A stretch of DNA of 64,000 nt, from positions 124,001-188,000 of the forward strand of contig CAVOZW010000016.1 in the NCBI GenBank assembly GCA_963701385.1, written 5' to 3'. The notes under the pieces are model-generated. The model had not been told where the DNA came from. It did no database searches and saw only the letters and a program-made list of their open reading frames with translations. This document shows, in pieces, positions 36,902 to 45,268 of the stretch. Each line of letters starts with the position of its first letter. Within the stretch, counting starts at the first letter, position 1. This DNA comes from B30-G6 sp963701385 (GTDB taxonomy: Bacteria; Desulfobacterota; Desulfobacteria; Desulfobacterales; B30-G6). A program made the translations under genes and the position numbers.

Positions 36902-36918
36902 TATGCCAAATTGGCATA
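36902..36918. promoter_or_regulatory. Candidate enhancer (UAS) for the NtrC-type activator
   Basis: A perfect palindrome, TATGCCAA-A-TTGGCATA, 167 bp upstream of the -24 box. A related dyad, GCCAC...GTGGC, precedes it (36882-36900), and a half-site ATGGCAT lies near 36969. This spacing is typical for enhancer sites of sigma-54 activators. The sites lie in the gap between the activator gene and its presumed target operon. Confidence 0.55.
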
Positions 36919-37084
36919 TAACATTTAAGTCTTTCATAATACAACAGAAATTTGAATCTATCTTCCAATATGGCATGGTCGTCCTGTTTGCTAAACATTG
37001 CCCTGGTGTGGACAATCAAGCGTGTAAAAGAACAGCTATCTGATATTGTTCGAAATTAGAGAAATTCACAGCCAAAAAGCTCTT

Positions 37085-37100
37085 TGGCACAATCATTGCT
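37085..37100 (+). promoter_or_regulatory. Sigma-54 (-24/-12) promoter of the metF-hdr operon
   Basis: TGGCAC-A-ATCA-TTGCT fits the consensus TGGCACG-N4-TTGCW at every key position except one G, with the required GG/GC spacing. The expected start point is near 37112, about 105 bp before metF1, with a good GGAGG ribosome-binding site at the gene. Confidence 0.8.
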
Positions 37101-37216
37101 GACATAAGGATTTAACGGACCTCGAATGAATTCTTTTTTTCAGAGGTTCTCATCTCGATGCAAAGGGCAACCACGCGTTTTTTGTTCCGGACAACGGCTT
37201 CATTCGGAGGTAACCC

Positions 37217-38086
37217 ATGAGTCTAAAACAAAAATTGGAAGCAGGAAAATTTGCTGTTCTTGTAGAAATGGAACCCCCCAAAGGCGTAAATGTTTCTGCC
37301 ATGGTTGCAAATGCACAAAAAGTCAAAGGAATCGTCGACGCATTTGTCGTACCGGAGATGCGTAATGCAGTGATGCGGATGAGTTCCCTGGGCAGCGGCA
37401 TGATCCTGCAGTCAAAAGGCATGGATGTGGTCATGCAGGTCAATTGCAGGGATCGCAACCGTCTTGCCATACAAGCGGATCTTCTGGCGGCAAACGGTTG
37501 TGGTATTCATCATGTGATGGTGGTCAAGGGAGAAGATCCGAGCTTCGGCGATCATCACCAGGCAAGAGCGGTGCATGATATTGATTTGCTGGAGCTGTTG
37601 AGAGCCATCCAGGGGCTTCAAAATGGGCGCGACATGGCTGGCATCGAACTCAATGGGGCACCTGTCTTCACAGTGGGATCAACCCTCGATGCCGGTGCCA
37701 GAGACAAGTCACCGGAACTGATACGGGAAGAAATGGACCAAAAAACAGAAGCCGGCGCCGAGTTTTTCATTACCCCGCCGTTGTTCGATCTTTCCACCAT
37801 CGAACCTTTTCTAAAACGGGTGGACCGAACGAAAAACAAACTTATTCCAACCGTTCTGCTGCTCAAATCCCTTGGAATGGCGCGCTATATATCCCGTAAC
37901 GTCAGTCATACATTTATTCCCGATACCTTGATCCAGCGTCTCCAGAGGGCACCGGACAAGGTCAGTGAGTGCATTAAAATTGCTACAGAAATGGTGGAAA
38001 CACTGAAAAAGGAAGGCTTTTGCGGCGTGCAGCTTTCCACAATGGGTTGGGAAGATAAGCTCCCGGCGATACTGAAAGGGGTCTGA
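37217..38086 (+). CDS. metF: Methylenetetrahydrofolate reductase-like protein 1
   Basis: A TIM-barrel protein of 289 residues related to MetF, which reduces methylene-THF to methyl-THF in the Wood-Ljungdahl pathway, or the reverse in oxidative sulfate reducers. The start LEAGKFAVLVEMEPPKGVNV contains the catalytic-type Glu; VNCRDRNRLAIQADLLAANG is the flavin/folate-binding segment, followed by HHVMVVKGEDPSFGDHH. It is shorter than the metF2 product (311) and differs from it substantially, so the two are distinct subunits rather than recent duplicates. It is the first gene of the sigma-54 operon; hdrA starts 10 bp later. Confidence 0.85.
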   Translation: MSLKQKLEAGKFAVLVEMEPPKGVNVSAMVANAQKVKGIVDAFVVPEMRNAVMRMSSLGSGMILQSKGMDVVMQVNCRDRNRLAIQADLLAANGCGIHHVMVVKGEDPSFGDHHQARAVHDIDLLELLRAIQGLQNGRDMAGIELNGAPVFTVGSTLDAGARDKSPELIREEMDQKTEAGAEFFITPPLFDLSTIEPFLKRVDRTKNKLIPTVLLLKSLGMARYISRNVSHTFIPDTLIQRLQRAPDKVSECIKIATEMVETLKKEGFCGVQLSTMGWEDKLPAILKGV

Positions 38087-38096
38087 GGAATCGAAA

Positions 38097-41000
38097 ATGA
38101 CGAAACAAACAGGTACTCACAACAAGGATTTGGTCGGTTCGGTCATGGTGGTCGGCGGTGGCATCGCAGGCATGCAGTCGGCCCTAGATCTAGCCAATTC
38201 AGGTTATTATGTATACTTGGTCGAGGCATCTTCCGCCATCGGTGGGTTGATGTCGCAGCTGGACAAGACATTTCCCACCAATGACTGTGCTATGTGAATT
38301 ATTTCACCCAAACTGGTCGAGGTCGGCCGGCATCTCAACATCGAACTTCTAACCAACACCGAACTCATGTCTCTCAGCGGACAACCGGGCAATTTAACCG
38401 CCAGCATTTGCCAGGCACCGCGATACATCGACATCGATAAATGCACCAGCTGTGGGGAATGCACAAAGGTTTGCCCCGTGTCCCTGTCCGACGATTACAA
38501 CGAAGGTCTATCAGAAAAAAGAGCGGCCTTCAAACAATATCCCCAGGCAATTCCAGGCGCTTTTGCTATCGAGAAAAGAGGCACCGCGCCCTGCAAAGTA
38601 TCCTGTCCGGCACATGTTAGTGTCCAGGGTTTCATCGCTCTGATCCAAGCGGGTAACTATTTGGAAGCGCTGAAACTGTTCAAACAGGATCATCCCTTCC
38701 CCGGCGTCTGCGGTCGGGTGTGCCATCATCCGTGTGAAGGTGTTTGCACCCGAAACCAGGTGGACAAAACCTTGTCCATCCAGTATCTGCACCGTTTTCT
38801 GGCAGACAAAGACCTTGAATCGGACACGCCCTTTGTTCCCGAAAAGAAAGCAAAACGACCTGAAAAAATAGCGATTATCGGTGCAGGGCCGGCAGGTCTG
38901 ACCTGTGCCTATTTCCTGGCCATAGAAGGATACCAGGTCACCGTCTATGAAAAACTGCCGGTACTGGGCGGCATGCTGACTGTCGGCATTCCATCTTACC
39001 GCCTGCCACGCGATATTATTGAGAGTGAAATTCAGACCATCAAAGACCTTGGCGTTCAATTCAAGACCGGTGTCGAGCTAGGCAAAGACATTACCATCGA
39101 GCAATTGCGCAAAGACGGATTCAGAGCCTTTTTTCTTGGTATCGGATCCCATGAGTGCAAGGTCCTGGGCATTGAAGGAGAAGATCTGGAAGGGGTCTAT
39201 CCGGGTGTTGATTTTCTGCGTGAAGTCAATCTTGGAAACAGGGTTCAGCTGGGGGAAAGGGTGGCCGTGATCGGTGGAGGAAACGTGGCCATGGATTCGG
39301 TTCGTACCGCATTGAGAACCGGTTCTTCCAAGCCCTTTGTCATATACCGCCGTAGTTTCGAAGAGATGCCCGCCAACCAAGTAGAGATTGAAGAATGCCG
39401 GGAAGAGGGTATCGATATCATGACGCTTACCAACCCGGTGCGTGTCGTTGGCGAGAACGGGAAGGTCAAAGCGCTGGAATGCATCAAAATGGAACTGGGA
39501 GAATCCGATGCCAGTGGCAGGCGCCGGCCTGTGCCCATCGAGGGTTCCGAATTTACCATCGACGTTGATACCGTCATAGCGGCCATTGGTCAGGAAAGCG
39601 ACTGGGCCTGTCTGACAGATGAGTGCGTTTGCACCTTGAGTGATTGGGGAACCCTTAATGTGGATCCTGTGACGCTGCAGTCGAACGACCCCGATATTTT
39701 TTCGGGGGGTGACGCCGTCACAGGACCGGCAACGGTTGTGGAAGCTGTGGAGGCCGGCAAAGAGGCTGCCATCTCTATCGACCGATTTGTGAGTCAGACG
39801 GACCTTACAGCCGGGCGGGAAAAAACGTGGAAATTGATTGACGATGTACCCGTAGAGGGGGTTGCGACGTTAGCCCAGGAAAAGATGCCATGTGCTTCAC
39901 CAGATAAAAGAATCTCCAATTTCAACGAGGTTCAACTCGGTTTTGATGAATCCATGTCGCAAAAGGAATCCAAGCGTTGTCTTTCATGTGGGATATGTTC
40001 AGAATGTTACCAGTGCGTAGAGGCCTGCCTGGCCGATGCCGTTGTTCACGATCAGATAGCTGTAGAAAGAGAAATCCAGGTGGGTTCTGTCGTTCTCAGT
40101 CCGGGTAGTCGACCATACGATCCCACTGTCCTGGAGAGACATTACCACTATGGCACGAATCCCAATGTCATGACGAGTCTGGAGTTCGAACGCATGCTGA
40201 GCGCGTCCGGCCCCACCATGGGTCACCTGGTCAAGCCGTCCGATCAAAAGGAACCGAAACGGATCGCATGGCTTCAGTGCATCGGTTCCAGAGACAGTAA
40301 TCAGTGCGGCAATGGATATTGTTCTTCTGTCTGCTGCATGTATGCCATCAAAGATGCCATGGTGGCCAAGGAGCACGCCAAAGGCGATTTGGACTGTACC
40401 ATCTTCAATATGGATATCCGTACCTTTGGAAAGGATTTCGAGAAATATTACATCAGGGCCAAGGATCAGGAGGGCGTAAACTTTGTCAAGGCACGTGTGC
40501 ATACCATCGACGAGGTGGGAGAAGCCAATGATCTTCGCATCCGGTATGCAGACGAAGCCGGTGAATTACAGGAAGAATTTTTCGACTTGGTGGTGCTCTC
40601 TGTCGGTCTCCAGGTGCCGCAACAGACCATTGAACTAGCCAAGCGGCTGGACGTGGAAATGGATTCCTATCACTTTGCCGTAACCCATCCATTCTCACCG
40701 GTGGAAACATCGCGTCCCGGTGTCTATGTCTGCGGTGCTTTCCAGGAGGCAAAGGATATACCCAGTTCGGTCACGGAAGCTTCAGCAGCGGCCTGTGCTG
40801 CGGGAGCAACGCTCGCGTCGGCTCGAAACACGCTGACCCGGACGGTTGAATTACCCGAAGAGATCGATGTAAACGAGCTAGAACCCCGGATTGGGGTATT
40901 TGTCTGCAATTGCGGGATCAACATATCCAGTGTGGTGGATGTGGCTGCCGTGGAAGCCTACGCGAAGACCTTGCCATATGTCACGTATGTTACTCAGAAT

Positions 41001-42551
41001 CTTTTCACCTGTTCCCAGGATTCCCAAGACCAGATGAAAGAAATCCTCAAGGAACAGAAACTCAACCGTGTTGTTGTGGCTGCTTGTACGCCCAAGACCC
41101 ATGAAGCGATCTTTATGGATACGCTGCGGGAATGCGGTCTTAACAAGTACCTCTTTGAAATGGCGAATATTCGCAACCAGGGATCGTGGGTACACGCCAA
41201 GGAAGCCGAGGAAGCTACCGAAAAATCTAAGGATCTGGTGCGCATGGCAGTCGCCAGGGTGGCGACACTTCATCCACTGCAGGAGAAAACCATTCCGGTC
41301 GTACAAAAGGCCATGGTGGTTGGAGGAGGTATTGCCGGGATGAACGCCGCACTGGGGCTCGCAGACCAGGGATACGAGGTTTTCCTGGTGGAGAAGGAGA
41401 GTCGTTTAGGGGGTATGGCGAACAACTTGAAGGCCACCATTGAAGGAGCCGAGATTCAACCTTATCTGGCGGATCTCTCGGATCGTGTTATGTCGCATAA
41501 TATGATCCAGGTACTGACCCAGTCACTTATCGTGGGCTTTTCTGGATTCAAGGGCAACTTCACCACAGAAGTTATCGTGGGCCCGGGTATGTACGAACGA
41601 AAAATAGAACACGGCGTCGTCATTCTGGCAACCGGTGCAAAGGAATACCAGCCCAAAGAATACTTGTACGGAGAGGACGATCGGGTCATGACCCAGGTGG
41701 AACTCACCCAGCACCTGGAAAAATTGTCTCCGGGTTCTTTGGACCAGGTGGTTATGATTCAGTGCGTTGGTTCTAGGAATGATGAAAATCCCAACTGCTC
41801 GCGCATCTGCTGCCAGAACGCCATCAAGAACGCGCTGCATATCCGTAAGGATCATCCGGATGCCGATATCTATGTTCTCTACCGGGATATTCGAACCTAC
41901 GGGCTTCTAGAAGACTACTATAAAGAAGCCAGAAAACAAGGCATTTTGTTTTTTCGATATACACCGCAGAACCCGCCCCAGGTAGCATCGTCCCCGGACG
42001 GTGTTCAGGTAACGTTTTTTGATCATGTCTTGAACCGGCCATTGATGGTAACAGCAGACATACTGACGCTGAGCGCAGGTATGGTTGCTGAAGACACGTC
42101 TGAGCTTGCCTCCATTGTCAAACTGGCCAGAACACCGGAAGGTTTTTTCATGGAGGCGCACGTCAAGTTGAGACCAGTGGATATGGCCACGGAGGGCATC
42201 TTTGTTTGTGGTACGGCCCACAGCCCCAAATTGATATCCGAGACCATCTCCCAGGCCAATGCGGCAGCTTCTCGAGCGATTACCTTCCTTGCCCAGCCGG
42301 AACTCACGTTGTCCGCCATTACCGCCCGGGTGGACCCCGACCATTGTGCGTCATGCCTTGTGTGTGTAAGGTCGTGTCCCTATGGAGTCCCCAAGATCAA
42401 TGAGAAGGGGGTGAGTGAAATAGATATTGCATTGTGCCATGGGTGTGGGGTCTGTGCATCGGAATGCCCGGCCAAGGCCATTGAATTGAACTGGTATGAA
42501 GACGAGCAGCTGATCTGTAAGATAGAATCCTTGCTGGAGGGGGTCTTATGA
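38097..42551 (+). CDS. hdrA: Giant HdrA-like flavoprotein with GltD-like insert and selenocysteine (UGA at 38295-38297)
   Basis: An electron-bifurcation type HdrA of 1484 residues counted through UGA codon 67. Modules in order: HdrA FAD start (VVGGGIAGMQSALDLA), Sec67 in TFPTNDCAM-U-IISPKLVEVG, where HdrA normally has Cys; a 4Fe-4S motif CTSCGECTKVC (116-126); an NfnB/GltD-like insert (about 160-600) with Cys cluster CPAHVSVQGF, FAD site IIGAGPAGLTC (about 260) and NADP-type VIGGGNVAMDS; a return to HdrA with CLSCGICSEC (about 628); a second HdrA FAD module (VVGGGIAGMNAAL, about 1072); and two 4Fe-4S motifs at the end (about 1417-1465). It overlaps mvhD (ATGA). A stem-loop after the UGA supports decoding. 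Without Sec decoding it would make only 66 residues. Confidence 0.9.
38298..38330 (+). promoter_or_regulatory. SECIS-like hairpin of hdrA
   Basis: After the UGA, 15 nt separate it from the stem CTGGTC (38313-38318), loop GAGGTC, GGCCGG (38325-38330), six pairs with G-U wobbles. Distance and form fit the bacterial SECIS bound by SelB. It is inside the coding sequence. Confidence 0.55.
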
Positions 42552-42979
42552 ACCGATTGTTTGAACCGATTATCATCGCCTTTTGTTGTAACTTCTGAGG
42601 ATACACAGCTGCGGACCTGGCAGGTTCCATGCGACTGACATATCCAACCAATATCAAAATCATCCGTGTCCCCTGCACCGGCAAGGTCGATATTCTGCAT
42701 ATATTAAGAGCCTTTGAAAAGGGTGCAGACGGGGTCTATGCCGTGGGCTGCATGGAAGGCGATTGCCATTACACCAGTGGTAATTTCAGAGCTCGAAAAC
42801 GGGTCGAACAGGCCAAAAAGATACTCGACACCGTCGGTGTAGACGGCCAACGTGTGGAGATGTTCAACATGGCGTCGAGTGAAGGGCCCTTGTTTGCCGA
42901 AGTGGCGGTAAAAATGGTGGCTAGGATTAAGGAACTCGGGCCCAATCCCATCAAGTTGCACAAAAAAAAAGCAGCCTGA
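42548..42979 (+). CDS. mvhD: MvhD-type electron-transfer subunit with selenocysteine (UGA at 42596-42598)
   Basis: A small iron-sulfur protein of 143 residues that passes electrons to HdrA; homologue of the methyl-viologen-reducing hydrogenase delta subunit. The N-terminus reads MNRLFEPIIIAFCCNF-U-GY, and family members have Cys where codon 17 is UGA. The rest is typical: LAGSMRLTYPTNIKIIRVPC and GADGVYAVGCMEGDCHYTSG. It overlaps hdrA by four bases (ATGA). A conventional gene call would start at the internal ATG at 42629 and lose the cluster-binding N-terminus. Selenocysteine versions of MvhD-like proteins are known in methanogens (VhuD). Confidence 0.92.
42599..42632 (+). promoter_or_regulatory. 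SECIS-like hairpin of mvhD
   Basis: GGACCT (42613-42618), loop GGC, then AGG-t-TCC (42622-42628): six pairs with one bulged U, starting 14 nt after the UGA. A bulged U is also present in the E. coli fdhF SECIS. Confidence 0.55.
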
Positions 42980-43152
42980 GCGGCCATAGCGAGCAGATCA
43001 AATAGCTAAAATCTTCGTCGGAATGCGAAGCACTGCCGTCAAGCGGAACCTTGACTGAAGCGACTCGACGTGAGCATGCCGACAAGTCTTGATGCAAGGT
43101 ACGTTTCAATTCAACCAACCGATCTGAATAGGGAAAGTAAGAGGGTAGAATT
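42980..43152. other. Intra-operon gap with two small hairpins
   Basis: 173 bp between mvhD and metV. It contains CTTCG...CGAAG (43013-43030) and GTCAAG-cggaac-CTTGAC (43038-43055). No U-run follows, so they are not terminators; RNA processing or internal regulation is possible. Confidence 0.3.
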
Positions 43153-43821
43153 ATGATTGTCGCCGATAAAAAACCGCTAGAAGAGATTATTGAGGACATC
43201 AAGGACCATGAAAAGTTACTGGTCTTGGGATGCAATGAGTGCGTTACGGTCTGCGAATCCGGAGGGAAAAAAGAAGTGGGTATTCTGGCCTCAGCCCTGC
43301 GCATGTATTTTCTGAACCAGGGCAAGGAAATGAAAATCGATGAATTAACCCTTGAGCGCCAGTGCGATCACGAATATCTCGAAGAGATCCGCAATGTCGT
43401 TGATCAATATGATGCCATCGTGTCGATTGCCTGTGGTGTCGGTGTCCAGTTCACGGCTGAAAAATACCATTCAACACCCGTTTATCCTGGGTTGAACACC
43501 AGTTTTATGGGGGTGACCGAAGAGCGTGGCCTGTGGGCCGAGCGATGCCAGGGCTGTGGCGCGTGCATTCTATCCAGGACCGGTGGAATCTGTCCCATTT
43601 CCCGATGCGCAAAACGTGTCATGAATGGGCCCTGCGGTGGTTCTAGCAAGGGAATGTGTGAAATAAACAAGGAACTGGTATGTGCCTGGCAGTTAATTGT
43701 CGAACGTCTCAAAGCACTGGGCAAATTCGAATCGTATGAAGATCTGAGTCCGATCAAAGACTGGTCCACCGACCGGGCGGGTGGACCCCGAAAAGTTGTG
43801 AGGGAGGATGTGCAGCCATGA
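43153..43821 (+). CDS. metV: MetV, methylenetetrahydrofolate reductase partner (C-terminal zinc/Fe-S domain)
   Basis: A 222-residue protein of the MetV type, which forms the MetF-MetV heterodimer in acetogens and carries Fe-S clusters or zinc that wire MetF to other electron carriers. The Cys-rich half has VLGCNECVTVCESGGKKEVG at about 28-47, then ERCQGCGACILSRTGGICP followed by NGPCGGSSKGMCEINKELVC (about 135-180). Its last codon overlaps the metF2 start (ATGA), a sign of tight co-production. It is the expected link between the MetF and Hdr parts of this operon. Confidence 0.88.
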   Translation: MIVADKKPLEEIIEDIKDHEKLLVLGCNECVTVCESGGKKEVGILASALRMYFLNQGKEMKIDELTLERQCDHEYLEEIRNVVDQYDAIVSIACGVGVQFTAEKYHSTPVYPGLNTSFMGVTEERGLWAERCQGCGACILSRTGGICPISRCAKRVMNGPCGGSSKGMCEINKELVCAWQLIVERLKALGKFESYEDLSPIKDWSTDRAGGPRKVVREDVQP

Positions 43822-44753
43822 AAACGAAGACACCAAGTCGTTTGGAAAAGATGCTCTCCGCAGGACATATGGCCGTAACCTCAGAGTGCGGGCCTCCGCG
43901 CGGCAGTGATCCGGAAGTCATTATCAAAAAGGCCGAAATGATCAAGGATCATGTGGATGCCATAAACATAACGGATAATCAGACATCGGTAACCCGTATG
44001 TGCAGCCTGGCCGCCTGCATCCGACTCAAGCTGTTGGGACTGGATCCGGTGCTGCAGATGGTGACACGCGACCGAAACCGCATCGCGCTTCAAAGCGATA
44101 TTCTGGGTGCTGCATCCTTTGATATTGCCAACATCCTTTGCCTTTCAGGCGATCATCAAAGCTTTGGAGACTGTGCTCAGGGTCAGAATGTTCATGATCT
44201 CGATTCCATGCAGTTGGTCCAGACGGTGCGTCATATGAGGGACGAGGGAAAATTTTTAGGGGGTGATGATATCAAGCGCCCGCCACAGATGTTCGTAGGT
44301 GCCGCTGCCAATCCTTTTGCAGATCCTTTTGAAATCCGTGTCCCGAGACTCGCTAAGAAAATCAAGGCAGGTGCCGAATTTATCCAGACCCAGTGCATCT
44401 ACAACCTGGATAAGTTTGAAGAGTGGATGAAGCTTGCAAGAGATCGCGGTCTACACGAACAGGTCTACATCCTGGCAGGCATGACGCCCATGAAATCTGC
44501 CGGAATGGCCAAGTACATGAAAAATCGGGTTCCGGGTATGGACGTTCCTGATGCACTGGTCAAGCGGTTGGCTGATACACCCAAGGAAAAGCAAGCCGAA
44601 GAAGGCATCAAGATCTGTATCGAGGATATGCAGCGCTTGAAAGAGGTTGAAGGGGTCAGCGGCTTTCACGTCATGGCCATTGAATGGGAGGAAAAAGTTC
44701 CCGAAATCGTGGAAAAAGCGGGTCTATACCCAAGGCCCCAGATTGATATGTGA
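43818..44753 (+). CDS. metF: Methylenetetrahydrofolate reductase MetF 2
   Basis: A TIM-barrel flavoprotein of 311 residues, the length usual for MetF. The catalytic-type Glu lies in VTSECGPPRGSDPE. TDNQTSVTRMCSLAACIRLK and TRDRNRIALQSDILGAASF are the conserved flavin/folate-binding regions, with LSGDHQSFGD behind them. It is paired with metV by a 4-bp overlap, as in acetogen metFV operons, and is therefore the better candidate for the true methylene-THF reductase of the cluster. The first-gene paralogue (metF1) is more divergent. Confidence 0.93.
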   Translation: MKTKTPSRLEKMLSAGHMAVTSECGPPRGSDPEVIIKKAEMIKDHVDAINITDNQTSVTRMCSLAACIRLKLLGLDPVLQMVTRDRNRIALQSDILGAASFDIANILCLSGDHQSFGDCAQGQNVHDLDSMQLVQTVRHMRDEGKFLGGDDIKRPPQMFVGAAANPFADPFEIRVPRLAKKIKAGAEFIQTQCIYNLDKFEEWMKLARDRGLHEQVYILAGMTPMKSAGMAKYMKNRVPGMDVPDALVKRLADTPKEKQAEEGIKICIEDMQRLKEVEGVSGFHVMAIEWEEKVPEIVEKAGLYPRPQIDM

Positions 44754-44803
44754 CGGTCGTATATATCATACGGTAATAATTTTGAAACAAGAGGAGGTTT
44801 TCC

Positions 44804-45193
44804 ATGACAGATAAAAAAAGAATTCTGGTTGTTGACGATGAACCTGACTTTTGCTCGATTGTTCAGGGGCAGCTTGAAAAAGAAGGGTTTGTTGTTGAAC
44901 TGGCCTACAATGGTGTGGAAGGCATGAAAAAGGTTCAGTCCAATCCGCCGGATGCCATTGTTCTCGATGTCATGATGCCGGAAAAGGACGGCTACGAAAT
45001 GTGCAAGGAGCTCAAAGCTGACAGCAATACTTGCGATATTCCGGTGCTGCTGCTGACCGCCGTGGCCTCCCACGTAACTTCCACGCGCTATTCCCATGCC
45101 GATGGTATGAGCACTGAAGCAGACGATTATATTGCCAAACCCGCGTCTGCCGAAGCGATATCCCAAAGCATCAGACAGATGCTCAACATGTAA
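44804..45193 (+). CDS. Single-domain response regulator (CheY-like)
   Basis: A lone receiver domain of 129 residues with no output domain. The acidic pocket (VVDDEPDF), phospho-acceptor Asp (IVLDVMMPEKDG, about 54), Thr/Ser (LLLTAV) and Lys (YIAKPAS) are present, so it should be phosphorylatable. It has a strong GAGGAGG ribosome-binding site and sits inside a metabolic operon, between metF2 and hdrCB. It may act by binding one of the enzymes, or serve as phosphate sink for the kinases at 47.5-50.5 kb. Confidence 0.93.
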   Translation: MTDKKRILVVDDEPDFCSIVQGQLEKEGFVVELAYNGVEGMKKVQSNPPDAIVLDVMMPEKDGYEMCKELKADSNTCDIPVLLLTAVASHVTSTRYSHADGMSTEADDYIAKPASAEAISQSIRQMLNM

Positions 45194-45268
45194 ACAGGGG
45201 CAAGCGGATCTGATTCCAAGAACACTACGGATTCCGTTCCCTGCGTCCGAAATTGTGAGGAGTCAAGC

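Noticed and set aside
37126..37365. 79-codon frame before and over metF1 as a leader peptide
   Set aside because: It lacks a ribosome-binding site, overlaps metF1 deeply, and has composition of an out-of-frame shadow.
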